DNA of 64,000 nt, from NCBI RefSeq assembly GCF_002873455.1, contig NZ_MCUN01000009.1, positions 1 through 64,000 of the forward strand, given 5' to 3'. Of the stretch, positions 8,645 through 17,101 are shown piece by piece (position 1 is the stretch's first letter; each line of letters starts with the position of its first letter). The notes beneath the pieces were generated by a model that saw only the letters and a program-made list of their open reading frames with translations, was not told the DNA's origin and did not search any database. This DNA is from Vibrio splendidus. GTDB lineage: Bacteria; Pseudomonadota; Gammaproteobacteria; Enterobacterales; Vibrionaceae. The position numbers were made by a program, and so were the translations under genes.

Positions 8645-9169
8645 ATGCTTAAGAGAGAACAAAAGTATAAATTGCAAAGTGCTGAAGTAAATCAGTTGTT
8701 TAGTCGCAGAGAGCCAAGAGGTAAGTTTAAAAATGAGTTACTTCTAGAATTAGGGCAGTTTTTAGAAATCACAGCAAAAGTCACAGACAGACAAAGTATA
8801 AATATCAGTTCATTTATACATTGGATTAAACCCGCAATTCTTCATGACCAGTACTTATTTATAAAAAACGATGGCGATCTTGATCCTTCTGGGTATGTTC
8901 TTTGGGCGTGGGTAAGTAGAAAAACACTAAACGAATATTTTACTCAAGAGCGTTTTGCTCTTCATCCGATGTGCTGGAATGAAGGGAAATATCTTATCAT
9001 TGTCGATTTTGCGATTGTTGATAATTCATTATCTCAAACTGTAATACGTAACTTGTATCGAAGAGCTCGAAGTCAAGCCGATATATCATTCAATACGGTC
9101 AATATTTGTGTTCGGAATCAGGCCGGTTTTGTAGTTAAGCATAATAGGAAAAGTGATTATGGAAATTAA
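8645..9169 (+). CDS. HlyC-like toxin-activating lysine acyltransferase relative
   Basis: A 174-residue protein of the RTX-toxin lysine acyltransferase family (HlyC, GNAT-like fold), which moves fatty acyl groups from acyl-ACP to internal lysines. Matches by eye are KPAILHDQYLFI (62-73), DPSGYVLWAWVS (80-91), the W111-N-E-G-K turn and IIVDFAIVDN with Asp121, the counterpart of HlyC Asp92. The catalytic His23 of HlyC aligns with Arg49 here; His59 is nearby but out of register. It may therefore be altered in activity or use a different residue. It is the first gene of the cluster and overlaps the next by 11 bases. The precursor peptide contains a single lysine, a natural target. Family fairly sure, substrate inferred. 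Confidence 0.7.
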   Translation: MLKREQKYKLQSAEVNQLFSRREPRGKFKNELLLELGQFLEITAKVTDRQSINISSFIHWIKPAILHDQYLFIKNDGDLDPSGYVLWAWVSRKTLNEYFTQERFALHPMCWNEGKYLIIVDFAIVDNSLSQTVIRNLYRRARSQADISFNTVNICVRNQAGFVVKHNRKSDYGN

Positions 9170-10544
9170 CTTCATTAAAAATAATTTTAAAGACAATGCT
9201 GACCAATTCGATATTTCTAATCAAAAATTACCGGAAATTTCTTTTGCTTATTTTGAGACAAAAAGATTAAAGAACTCGGAACTGGTATGGTTAAATACTG
9301 ATCTATTAAATACGTATGGCTTCAATGGTTCAGTCGAAGAAATAGAAAAATTTTTGTTAGAACAATATTCTTATGTCTCGGAGGGCTATACCAACAGCAA
9401 CCGAGTAATGAATAACACACGTAAGAGTTTTTGGGCTGATCGTTATGGCTCAAGACATGAAGTATGTAATGGTGGAAGTGCTCGCTGCGGGTTTGATGGT
9501 TATTTCCAAATTAAAGGTATTGGTTTAACTCCTCTTTTGGCTCAAAATATGAGTGAATCCCATTCTCACGGTAAATTATTCTTAGATGAAGCTATTGCAG
9601 AAGCTATTTGGGGGGAAGTATGTCACAAACACCTGCCATTAGGAGCTATTAGAACGTTAGCGATTATAAAAACTAATGTAAATCAAGAGTATTTGTATTT
9701 AGATGGTAAACCGAAAAAACCTTGTGCTTTGGCAATTCGAGAGTTTTCTATTCGGCCTGCTCATTTTGAAAGAGCTACTTTCTTTTGGCCATCTCATGAA
9801 AATATGTTTCTTCGAGTCGATGATGCAGATAGGGTGCGAGAGTCAATTAAATATCTACCGAGATCTTTAGGTATTAGTGAGTTCGAGCTTTCTTCTAAAC
9901 AAGAACTTTTAAATTGTTTGAGTCTGATTATTTCTCGAATAGCGAAGCAAGTCGCTTTTTCTAGGGTTAAAGGGATACCACATGGTTCGTTAACAAGCTC
10001 TAATATTGGAATTGACGGTCGGTTTTTAGATTTTGGAACCATTACGGCTGTCCCTGATTTTGGTAATTATGTACTTGCCGATGGTGTCGGAGGCGTATGG
10101 GATGACCATTTACTAATTTATAATTGGTTGAAGAACTTAATAACAACATTGAACAAATATACAACGTTCAGTGAGGGAATTTCTGAACAAAATTCAAAGG
10201 GCTTGGTTGAAGGTTTTTTAAACGAACTTGATTGTCAAGAGAATCTCGCAATACTAGAAGAATTAGGTGTGAAAGATATAAGTAGTAATAATATTTATTT
10301 GGCAGGGAAAGTAAAGAACTTGTTGACGTCATCTCAGCGTAGAAACTTAGGTGAGTTTCGTTCAGATATTTTTAAACAGAAAATTGCTGAACTTGCGCAG
10401 CGAGAAGGTCTAATCGTCGGTGATATAAAATTTGAACTTAGAGAATTTAATTACTCATCATTTGTCATTTTGAATGACGATTACCTTATAAAATCTAGAT
10501 ACTCGAAAGATTCAATAAATAAACTAATTAGTAAATATTGTTAA
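9159..10544 (+). CDS. SelO/YdiU-like pseudokinase (AMPylase family), divergent
   Basis: A 461-residue protein from ATG 9159 (AGGAA eight bases upstream). It resembles SelO, a kinase-fold enzyme that transfers AMP to Ser/Thr/Tyr. The order of motifs is kept: NGGSARCG (like GDGRA), FQIKGIGLTPLL (Lys119, like LKGAGRTPFSR), EAIAEAIWGE (like IREFLxSEAM), AIREFSIRPAHFERATF (like VRVAxSxIRxGxFE), then IPHGSLTSSNIGIDG and FLDFG (like HGVxNTDNMxI and IDYG). Metal ligands Asn282 and Asp291 are present, but the usual catalytic base Asp (NTDN) reads as Ser. It lies between the acyltransferase and glycosyltransferase genes. It may modify the precursor peptide or a partner protein, or only bind nucleotide. 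Family by eye; the role is unknown. Confidence 0.68.
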   Translation: MEINFIKNNFKDNADQFDISNQKLPEISFAYFETKRLKNSELVWLNTDLLNTYGFNGSVEEIEKFLLEQYSYVSEGYTNSNRVMNNTRKSFWADRYGSRHEVCNGGSARCGFDGYFQIKGIGLTPLLAQNMSESHSHGKLFLDEAIAEAIWGEVCHKHLPLGAIRTLAIIKTNVNQEYLYLDGKPKKPCALAIREFSIRPAHFERATFFWPSHENMFLRVDDADRVRESIKYLPRSLGISEFELSSKQELLNCLSLIISRIAKQVAFSRVKGIPHGSLTSSNIGIDGRFLDFGTITAVPDFGNYVLADGVGGVWDDHLLIYNWLKNLITTLNKYTTFSEGISEQNSKGLVEGFLNELDCQENLAILEELGVKDISSNNIYLAGKVKNLLTSSQRRNLGEFRSDIFKQKIAELAQREGLIVGDIKFELREFNYSSFVILNDDYLIKSRYSKDSINKLISKYC

Positions 10545-10554
10545 GGGTGAATGT

Positions 10555-11727
10555 ATGTTGGATTTAATTGAAATCTACTTAGTTACGACATCATCTATCA
10601 CTTTGTTGACTACTATTGTCTTGTTTTTATCATACAAATTTAAATCGGAAAATGTGAATTCTTTATATACACCCTCAGTTTCTGTGTTTGTGCCTTATTA
10701 TAATGAAGATTCAAAATTATTATTGAAAGCTTTATCATTTTTAGACGACCAAAAATATCCATACCAACTAGAAATTTTAATAATTGACGATGGCTCTACA
10801 AATGGAACAACCAAAGAGGTAGAAAAGTGGTTGACGATAGAAAGAAATCAAAATTATAAACTAATTAAAAAACCTAATAATGATGGTAGGAAAGGCTTTG
10901 CTTTAGATTATGTTCTTAACTTAGGTATTCCTACTGGCGAAGTTTATGTGGTTGTGGATAGTGACACTTTTATTGAAGAAACTGGAATTCGAGAATTAGT
11001 CAAAAAATTATGGTCTGATGAACGTTATGCAGCTGTGTGTGGGTATATTACGCCAAATAACTATCAAGAGAGTTTTATTGGTCTACTTCAACATTATGAG
11101 CATATTAGTTTTTATGGAGCGATAAGAGCAGCACAAGATAGGTTAGGATGCGTACCTGTCTTGGCAGGAGCTTTTGTTGCCCACCGAGCGAGTGTTGTGA
11201 AAGAGCTAGGTGGATGGAGTGAATGGTTAGTTGAAGATATCGCATGGTGTTGGAAAGCAATTTCAAACCAGTATAAAACGGGTTATGCACCAAGAGCCAA
11301 AGCAACAACTCAATGTCCAACTGATACAAAAAGCTTATTTAAACAAAGAAGAAGATGGGCGAGAGGGCGTGTGGAAGCTTACGTTGTCGCTTGGAAAACA
11401 CATTGGTTAGCGGGTCTATGTTCTACTCCATGGTTCATTTTTACAGCAACTCAGTACATATTTCCATCTAGTTTTATATTATTGATGTTTATGATTATGT
11501 TTAAAATTTGGATACCGGTTGTGCTGGGTTTAATAAATATGGTTTTATATTTATATTTAGTTAATTTGTATATCAACGATTACGAATTAAAATCACAGAC
11601 CGATATAAGACAAATACTTAAAGCTCCGCTGTTTTCGTTAGTGCTAGAAACCATTATTTGGCTACCAAATTTAATAGGTTATATTGACGAATTATTAGGA
11701 AAGAAGAAAAACTGGTTAACTCGATAG
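10555..11727 (+). CDS. Membrane GT2 glycosyltransferase, processive type
   Basis: A 390-residue inner-membrane glycosyltransferase of family GT2. It has an N-terminal membrane helix (about 8-28) and a catalytic domain with SVFVPYYNE (43-51), IIDDGST (76-82), DSD (135-137, metal and nucleotide-sugar), VED (226-228) and QRRRW (264-268). Three or four C-terminal helices follow (about 288-380). Q-x-x-RW and the membrane channel layout are typical of processive enzymes such as hyaluronan or poly-GlcNAc synthases, not of soluble glycocin transferases such as SunS. In this cluster it may glycosylate the peptide or a lipid carrier. The start has AAGGG seven bases upstream. Family sure, acceptor unknown. 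Confidence 0.88.
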   Translation: MLDLIEIYLVTTSSITLLTTIVLFLSYKFKSENVNSLYTPSVSVFVPYYNEDSKLLLKALSFLDDQKYPYQLEILIIDDGSTNGTTKEVEKWLTIERNQNYKLIKKPNNDGRKGFALDYVLNLGIPTGEVYVVVDSDTFIEETGIRELVKKLWSDERYAAVCGYITPNNYQESFIGLLQHYEHISFYGAIRAAQDRLGCVPVLAGAFVAHRASVVKELGGWSEWLVEDIAWCWKAISNQYKTGYAPRAKATTQCPTDTKSLFKQRRRWARGRVEAYVVAWKTHWLAGLCSTPWFIFTATQYIFPSSFILLMFMIMFKIWIPVVLGLINMVLYLYLVNLYINDYELKSQTDIRQILKAPLFSLVLETIIWLPNLIGYIDELLGKKKNWLTR

Positions 11728-11789
11728 TTCTCGAATTAACATAGATGAGCGCAGTACTCTTTTACTGTATTAATAAAAAGGAAATTAAT

Positions 11790-12059
11790 ATGTATAACCT
11801 AAATACAGACGAAATTTTGATGGTCGATGGTGGGGGGGATGGTGGTAGCTTTATCAAAACAAGTATTCAGGGATATATCGCTGGAGAAGTGATTGGTGCA
11901 GGCCTTGGGTATCTTAATAATGCGCTAGGTGGCAACAATAATTATAGTAATAACTCTGGAGTCAGTACAGGTACCAATCAAAATTATGGAGGCTATGGTT
12001 TAGATTCTGGTGGTGGCATGATGCAAGCCGGTGGTTCAAGAGGTGGATATGGTTACTAA
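11790..12059 (+). CDS. Precursor peptide with double-glycine leader
   Basis: An 89-residue peptide. The start at 11790 is set by AAGGAA upstream; a longer reading from 11745 is poor. Residues 1-15 (MYNLNTDEILMVDGG) fit the double-glycine leader pattern exactly, with Leu at -12, Glu at -8, Ile at -7, Val at -4 and GG at -2/-1. The predicted core (74 residues) begins with GDGGSFIK. A small GxxxG-rich hydrophobic helix follows (IAGEVIGAGLGYL), then a low-complexity Gly/Asn/Ser/Tyr tail ending RGGYGY. There is no cysteine and only one lysine (Lys23). The leader is the substrate of the C39 peptidase domain encoded downstream. It is probably a modified class II microcin. A terminator follows directly. 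Confidence 0.85.
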   Translation: MYNLNTDEILMVDGGGDGGSFIKTSIQGYIAGEVIGAGLGYLNNALGGNNNYSNNSGVSTGTNQNYGGYGLDSGGGMMQAGGSRGGYGY

Positions 12060-12081
12060 TATTAATTAGTAATCAATAATC

Positions 12082-12112
12082 AATAGGGCAGGCTGACTGT
12101 ACATGCCCTATT
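12082..12112 (+). terminator. Attenuator hairpin after the precursor gene
   Basis: A nine-base perfect stem (AATAGGGCA / TGCCCTATT) followed by TTTTC. It lies 23 bases after the precursor stop and would leave most transcripts ending after the precursor. Partial read-through would supply the downstream enzymes at lower level, a common arrangement for bacteriocin precursors. Confidence 0.75.
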
Positions 12113-12129
12113 TTCAATGGAGCTTAACT

Positions 12130-12591
12130 TTGAATGTAAAAGTAAATTATGTACTCAAGACTGGTCTTTGCATTTCAGTTTTTACTATTTTTACTTCATT
12201 TATCATACAATTGATTGTTAATTTAATTTCAATTGAAGATCAGGAGGTTTATAAAAAAGCTGAATACAGCCTTGCTTTATTTGTATTAATTAGCCCAGTT
12301 ATTGAAAGTATAATTTCTATACTTATTTTAAGGGTGTGTATAATTTTTATAAGTCAGAACGCATCATGTATAGCATTAGGCGTTGTTTGGGCGGGATTAC
12401 ACTCGACAATGGGCTCTAGTATTTCGAATAGCATTGGTTTATGGTTAGTATCATTTTTATCTTTTTCTGTTTATGGTTGGTTATATTTTAGATGTCTTCA
12501 TGCTAATTTTTTAGTTAATGTTATCATAATTACATTTCCTCATACCTTGCACAATATTTATGTTTACCTTTTCATTGCTTATTTTTTATAA
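12130..12591 (+). CDS. CPBP-like integral membrane protein, candidate immunity protein
   Basis: A very hydrophobic protein of about 153 residues with four or five membrane helices. I place the start at TTG 12130, seven bases after GGAG; an ATG at 12103 lies inside the terminator stem. Three spaced motifs recall CPBP/Abi membrane proteases: SPVIESI (for the EExxR helix), WAGLHS (for FxxxH) and FPHTLHNIY (for HxxxN). The second Glu and the Arg of the first motif are missing, so proteolysis is doubtful. CPBP-like proteins are frequent immunity factors in bacteriocin loci. The position directly after the precursor supports immunity. Confidence 0.6.
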   Translation: MNVKVNYVLKTGLCISVFTIFTSFIIQLIVNLISIEDQEVYKKAEYSLALFVLISPVIESIISILILRVCIIFISQNASCIALGVVWAGLHSTMGSSISNSIGLWLVSFLSFSVYGWLYFRCLHANFLVNVIIITFPHTLHNIYVYLFIAYFL

Positions 12592-12693
12592 TTAATGATT
12601 TTTCAGTAAGTTAAAAGTGTTCATTCAACTTCAACGTTATTATTCTTTGTTTTAAAATATAAAATAATTGTGAATTTAAAAGGTTTAGTAAAT

Positions 12694-13683
12694 ATGAAGT
12701 ATAAGATTAATTCTAATGATGGTTGTTTTTCTGTGAACTGGGCTTTAATTAATAACTGTAATTACAAGTGTGATTACTGTCATTCAGATTTGAATAGTGG
12801 ATCTATTAAAGCACCCTCGTATGAAGTTGTAGTCGATTTTATACAGACAATACTAGAACAATCAAATAGGTTGCAGCTGAAACCATATTTTGAGTTTGGT
12901 GGTGGTGAAGTTACTCTACTTAGATATTTTGGCGATCTTATAAAACATATCCATAAAAATGATGGTTTAGTCTGTATTGTTTCAAATGGTTCGAAATCTT
13001 TGCAGTGGTGGACTGAAAACGCTCAATTTTTAAATGGTGTAAGCTTGAGTTTCCATATCAATGATATTCGAGAAAAAGCTCACTTTGTTGAAGTAGCAAG
13101 AATATTAGAAGCTTCCAGTAATACTCGTTTACACGTCAATGTAATGATGGAGCCGAATAGATTTAAAGATTGCTATCTATTTGCATTGCAATTAAAAGAG
13201 CAAGTTAAATGCTCAATTGCATTACAACCTCTATATGAAGGTTTCGGTCATGGTGGCATCACAAAAAAATATACTTATACCGAAGAGCAAGAATTATTAA
13301 TGCAAACCTTTCGGGGGAGACCTGATGAAAAGAATCTACCAGAGCCAAGATCGTCCTTAGATATTGAATATACAGATGGTTCAATAGGGACGCTATCCAC
13401 TTTTGATCTGCTGATTAATAATCAAATCAACTTTATTGGCTGGGATTGTTACGCAGGTGTCGAGAGTATAGTGGTTACTTTTTCCGGTGAAATCTATCGA
13501 GCGTGGTGTATGCAAGATGGTGCGATCGGCTCTATATATGATAATGAAATTACACTCCCGACGAATCCGACTCGTTGTCGAACTAAAATTTGTCAATGCG
13601 GATCAGATATATCATCTACCAAGATAAATAAAAAATCAGTTCAAAAAGAAAACAATCGTATTGCAATTATAGAATTGGATTAA
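12694..13683 (+). CDS. Radical SAM peptide-modifying enzyme with C-terminal cysteine cluster
   Basis: A 329-residue radical SAM enzyme. ATG 12694 has AAAAGG ten bases upstream and is preferred over GTG 12670. The SAM/4Fe-4S motif is Cys22-x3-Cys26-x2-Cys29 (CNYKCDYC), followed by FEFGGGEVTLL (the GGEP-like strand) and IVSNGS. The C-terminal part has WDCYAG, WCMQDG and CRTKICQCG. That cysteine set could bind an auxiliary cluster, as in SPASM or twitch domains of RiPP maturases. Such enzymes make C-C, thioether or epimerised bonds in peptides. The precursor has no cysteine, so crosslinks involving Tyr, Asn or other side chains are more likely than thioethers. No leader-binding RRE domain is obvious. 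Confidence 0.85.
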   Translation: MKYKINSNDGCFSVNWALINNCNYKCDYCHSDLNSGSIKAPSYEVVVDFIQTILEQSNRLQLKPYFEFGGGEVTLLRYFGDLIKHIHKNDGLVCIVSNGSKSLQWWTENAQFLNGVSLSFHINDIREKAHFVEVARILEASSNTRLHVNVMMEPNRFKDCYLFALQLKEQVKCSIALQPLYEGFGHGGITKKYTYTEEQELLMQTFRGRPDEKNLPEPRSSLDIEYTDGSIGTLSTFDLLINNQINFIGWDCYAGVESIVVTFSGEIYRAWCMQDGAIGSIYDNEITLPTNPTRCRTKICQCGSDISSTKINKKSVQKENNRIAIIELD

Positions 13684-13695
13684 GAGATCGATCAT

Positions 13696-14964
13696 ATGGT
13701 GGCAAGAGCCAAACATTTATATCGTCCCGAATTTTTTGAAGCACAAAAACAAACTAATGAGGGTGCCATTTTACTCAATAACTCGTTTAATCAAAATATT
13801 TATCTTCTCCTTTCTATGTTGGTTTTTATTGCTGTGGTTGCCTTTATCACGATGGGCGAATATACAAGAAGAGAAACCTTGGTTGGTCTTGTCAGTCCTT
13901 TAGGGGGGATGGTGAAGGTGCAAGCCAACGATTCTGGGTATGTAGAAAAATTGTTCGTAAAAGAAGGCGATAGAGTTGAAAGTCTTACCCCACTTTATGA
14001 AATTAAAACGGAACGTTTTGACGAGTCGGGCATAGGTGTTAAAAAAAGGATTTTAGCATCACTCGAGAGTCAGTATCAATTAATCATTGAAAGAAGGCAA
14101 CAAGAAGAAGAAAGGGTTGATTTTGAACGTCAAGCTTTAGTTGAAGATATTGTTCGCTTAGACATCGAAACGAACATTTTAAGAAATGTATTGAATTTGT
14201 CCAAAAATGAGTTGGCGCTAACTAAGGAGTTGGTAAATAAACAAAAAGTTCTTTTAAAAAATAACTTTATATCAGAACTTGATTATCAAAAACAACAATT
14301 AGATTTGATATCCAAGCAGTCTCAGGTAGAAACTCATAATTTAAACCTGCAAAGGTTACAGCGAGAGAAACAAAGCCTAGTTACTAATTTGAATAACCTC
14401 GATATAAATTTAAGTATTAGCCTTAAAGATCTTGATAGACAATTAGAGGCGATGACTCAGAGTAAAGTTGAATTTTTGTATCAGAGTGATAGTCAAGTAC
14501 GCTCCCCAATTAAGGGGATTGTGGCATCAATCTTGGCAGAAGAGGGGCATTCTGTTGTTAATGATCAACCGCTACTTATTCTTGTTCCAGAAAGTGAAAA
14601 AGCTTTTGTCGAATTATACGCACCTAGTCGTAGTATCGGTTTTATGAAAGTTGGACAAAAAGTTAGATTAAGGTTTGACGCATTCCCTTATGAAAAATTT
14701 GGTGTCCAGACTGGCATGATCACGAGTGTTTCCAAGTCTTCCGTCGCTCCTGAAATGATTGCTAATCGGCGTTTGATTAAAAATAACGAAGTCGAGGGGT
14801 TATACCAAATCAAAGTAGAGCTATCAAAGCCAACGATTACTGTTTATGGACGAGAAGAAAGTCTAGTTTCTGGCATGACGGTTGTCGGTGATATAGAGCT
14901 TGATACACGAAAGATTTACGAATGGATATTAGAGCCGCTATATACGATTAAAGGGAAGATATAG
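13696..14964 (+). CDS. HlyD-family periplasmic adaptor for peptide export
   Basis: A 422-residue membrane fusion protein. A single N-terminal membrane helix (about 32-52, LLLSMLVFIAVVAFITMGEY) is followed by a lipoyl/barrel-sandwich half (VKVQANDSGYVEKLFVKEGD). A long helical hairpin of about residues 110-240 comes next, then the second lipoyl half (VRSPIKGIVASILAEEGHSV) and a beta-barrel. It should join the ABC exporter encoded next to an outer-membrane TolC, as CvaA does in colicin V export. Only three bases separate it from the exporter gene. No TolC gene is in the cluster; a housekeeping TolC would serve. Confidence 0.9.
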   Translation: MVARAKHLYRPEFFEAQKQTNEGAILLNNSFNQNIYLLLSMLVFIAVVAFITMGEYTRRETLVGLVSPLGGMVKVQANDSGYVEKLFVKEGDRVESLTPLYEIKTERFDESGIGVKKRILASLESQYQLIIERRQQEEERVDFERQALVEDIVRLDIETNILRNVLNLSKNELALTKELVNKQKVLLKNNFISELDYQKQQLDLISKQSQVETHNLNLQRLQREKQSLVTNLNNLDINLSISLKDLDRQLEAMTQSKVEFLYQSDSQVRSPIKGIVASILAEEGHSVVNDQPLLILVPESEKAFVELYAPSRSIGFMKVGQKVRLRFDAFPYEKFGVQTGMITSVSKSSVAPEMIANRRLIKNNEVEGLYQIKVELSKPTITVYGREESLVSGMTVVGDIELDTRKIYEWILEPLYTIKGKI

Positions 14965-14967
14965 ATT

Positions 14968-17100
14968 GTGGAAATGAACAGCCAAATAGATTGGGGGATG
15001 GGTAAAAAGTTGACGTTGGTACGTCAAACTGAAAACGCTGAATGTGGCGTTGCCTGCCTCGCTATGATTGCTGATTGGCATGGACATCAAATCAGCTTAA
15101 GGCATTTACGGGCAAAGTTTGGTATTACACAGCATGGGATGTCGTTTTCTCGGCTCATTGAATGTTCAGAATTGATAAGCCTGTCAGGACGGGCCGTCCG
15201 CCTTGATCTTAATGAATTAGAGCAATTAAGCACACCTTGTATTCTTCATTGGAACCTAAACCATTTTGTGGTTTTGAAATCAGTGAAAGGGAAAAAGGTT
15301 GTCATCCACGATCCTGCTAATGGTGTGGTTAACCTTACCCTGTCTGATGTAAACAAACACTTTACTGGTATCGCTCTTGAATTATCACCAACACATGACT
15401 TTAAGAAGATTGATGAGAAAGAAAAGACGAAGCTTTCGGAACTGATAGGTAAAACTGTTGGATTAAGGTCGTCTCTTATTAAAATATTTCTGTTTGCATT
15501 GGTTTTGGAGGCTCTTGCTCTGTTATTGCCAATGCTTAACCAAATTGTGATTGATGAAGTATTAGTCGGCTATGATGAGAATTTACTTATTTTGATAATA
15601 TTTTCCATTCTTCTTATTGCAGCAACCCAAACATTAATTGGCCTTGCAAAGGAGTGGGCGACTATTACATTATCGGTCAATTTTAATATGCAATGGACAG
15701 CTAACGTTTTTCATCATTTGTTTCGCTTACCGATTGAGTGGTTTGAAAAACGTGATATTGGCAATATCAGTGCTAAATTTGCGGCAATTAACGTAATTCA
15801 AAATACATTGACTACCAGCGTGATACAAGCTTTGTTAGATCTTGTGTTAGTGGTTGGCACGTTAACCGTTATGCTTTTATACAGCCCGACGCTTTCCGTA
15901 ATTGCAATCATAGCTGCACTTGTATATGTGATCTTACGTTTTGCATGGTTTGGTACATTTAAACGAGCAGAAGAAAATACTTGGGAAGCAAATACTAAGG
16001 AAGAAAGCTACTTCTTGGAGACCGTGAGAGGGGTTCTAAGTTTGCGAGTTAATGGGACGCTACCTTGGCGAGAGTCTTCTTGGCGGAATTTGAATATCAA
16101 GAGAAGAAATGCCCAGCTTTATGAACTTAAATTGGGAATGATTTATAACACGATAAACATCACCATTATCAGCATAGTGTCTGCTTCCGTACTTTGGTTT
16201 GGTGCTAATTTGGTGTTAAGTGGGCAATTTACTATTGGGATGCTCGTCGCTTTTTTATCCTATCAAGGTCGCTTCTCAGGCAGTATCAGTTCTCTAATTG
16301 ATAAGTATTTTGAATATCGAATGCTGTCTGTTTATAACGAACGGCTTGCCGACATCGTACTTACCCAAAAAGAAAGAAATAATGATTACGGATTTAAAGC
16401 TGTCCAGTCAAGTACGACGAATAATTATGAGGAATTGATTGATTTTTCGGGTGTTTCTTTTTCTTATGGTGCGAATGATCCCCTTTTATTAATTAATGCA
16501 TCGTTTTGTATTAAGCGAGGCGAAATAGTTGCTCTTATCGGTCCCTCTGGGTGTGGGAAGTCAACAATATCGAAATTGTTATTAGGAATCTATAAACCAA
16601 CGGATGGACACATTGGTTTTTTTGGAAATTCTAATTTATCAATGAAAGAAGTCAGGCAACGTATAGGTGCAGTTCTTCAAGAAGATCAGTTATTTAGTGG
16701 TTCTATTATTGAAAATATTACTTTTTTTGGTTCTGATTTGGATGAGGAATGGTTAGTAGAGTGTGCTCGAAAGGCGGGGGTGCACGATGATATCGAGCGT
16801 TTGAATATGGGATATCATACTCTTGTTGGCGAAATGGGTTCAAGTTTATCTGGGGGGCAAAAACAGCGAATATTAATTGCTCGGGCATTATACAAGAAAC
16901 CTGAATTATTGATATTGGATGAGGCAACGAGCAGTTTAGATATACATACGGAATCGTTAGTTTGCCAAACATTTAGGCAGATTGGACTTCCAATATTGAT
17001 GATAGCACATCGTCCTGAAACAATAGCGGCTACTGATCGAGTGCTACTTTTGCAAGATGGAATGATCACCGAAGTGCCAAATTCATTTAAGAGGAGATGA
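14968..17100 (+). CDS. Peptidase-containing ABC transporter (PCAT, CvaB-like)
   Basis: A 710-residue exporter in one chain. Residues 10-150 form a C39 cysteine peptidase (Cys26 in [10 protein letters not shown], His in LNHFVVL, Asp in IHDPANG) that cuts leaders after Gly-Gly. Residues about 165-450 form six membrane helices. The C-terminal ATPase has Walker [10 protein letters not shown] (about 524), signature LSGGQ and Walker [10 protein letters not shown]. It should remove the leader of the 11790 precursor and export the core peptide across the inner membrane. GTG 14968 and ATG 14974 are both possible starts. All catalytic residues are present. Confidence 0.93.
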   Translation: MEMNSQIDWGMGKKLTLVRQTENAECGVACLAMIADWHGHQISLRHLRAKFGITQHGMSFSRLIECSELISLSGRAVRLDLNELEQLSTPCILHWNLNHFVVLKSVKGKKVVIHDPANGVVNLTLSDVNKHFTGIALELSPTHDFKKIDEKEKTKLSELIGKTVGLRSSLIKIFLFALVLEALALLLPMLNQIVIDEVLVGYDENLLILIIFSILLIAATQTLIGLAKEWATITLSVNFNMQWTANVFHHLFRLPIEWFEKRDIGNISAKFAAINVIQNTLTTSVIQALLDLVLVVGTLTVMLLYSPTLSVIAIIAALVYVILRFAWFGTFKRAEENTWEANTKEESYFLETVRGVLSLRVNGTLPWRESSWRNLNIKRRNAQLYELKLGMIYNTINITIISIVSASVLWFGANLVLSGQFTIGMLVAFLSYQGRFSGSISSLIDKYFEYRMLSVYNERLADIVLTQKERNNDYGFKAVQSSTTNNYEELIDFSGVSFSYGANDPLLLINASFCIKRGEIVALIGPSGCGKSTISKLLLGIYKPTDGHIGFFGNSNLSMKEVRQRIGAVLQEDQLFSGSIIENITFFGSDLDEEWLVECARKAGVHDDIERLNMGYHTLVGEMGSSLSGGQKQRILIARALYKKPELLILDEATSSLDIHTESLVCQTFRQIGLPILMIAHRPETIAATDRVLLLQDGMITEVPNSFKRR

Positions 17101-17101
17101 A

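Noticed and set aside
11790..12059. Sublancin-type S-glycosylated or lanthionine peptide
   Set aside because: The precursor has no cysteine and there is no lanthionine synthetase.
12103..12130. ATG start for the membrane protein
   Set aside because: The ATG lies within a terminator stem and has no ribosome site; TTG 12130 does.
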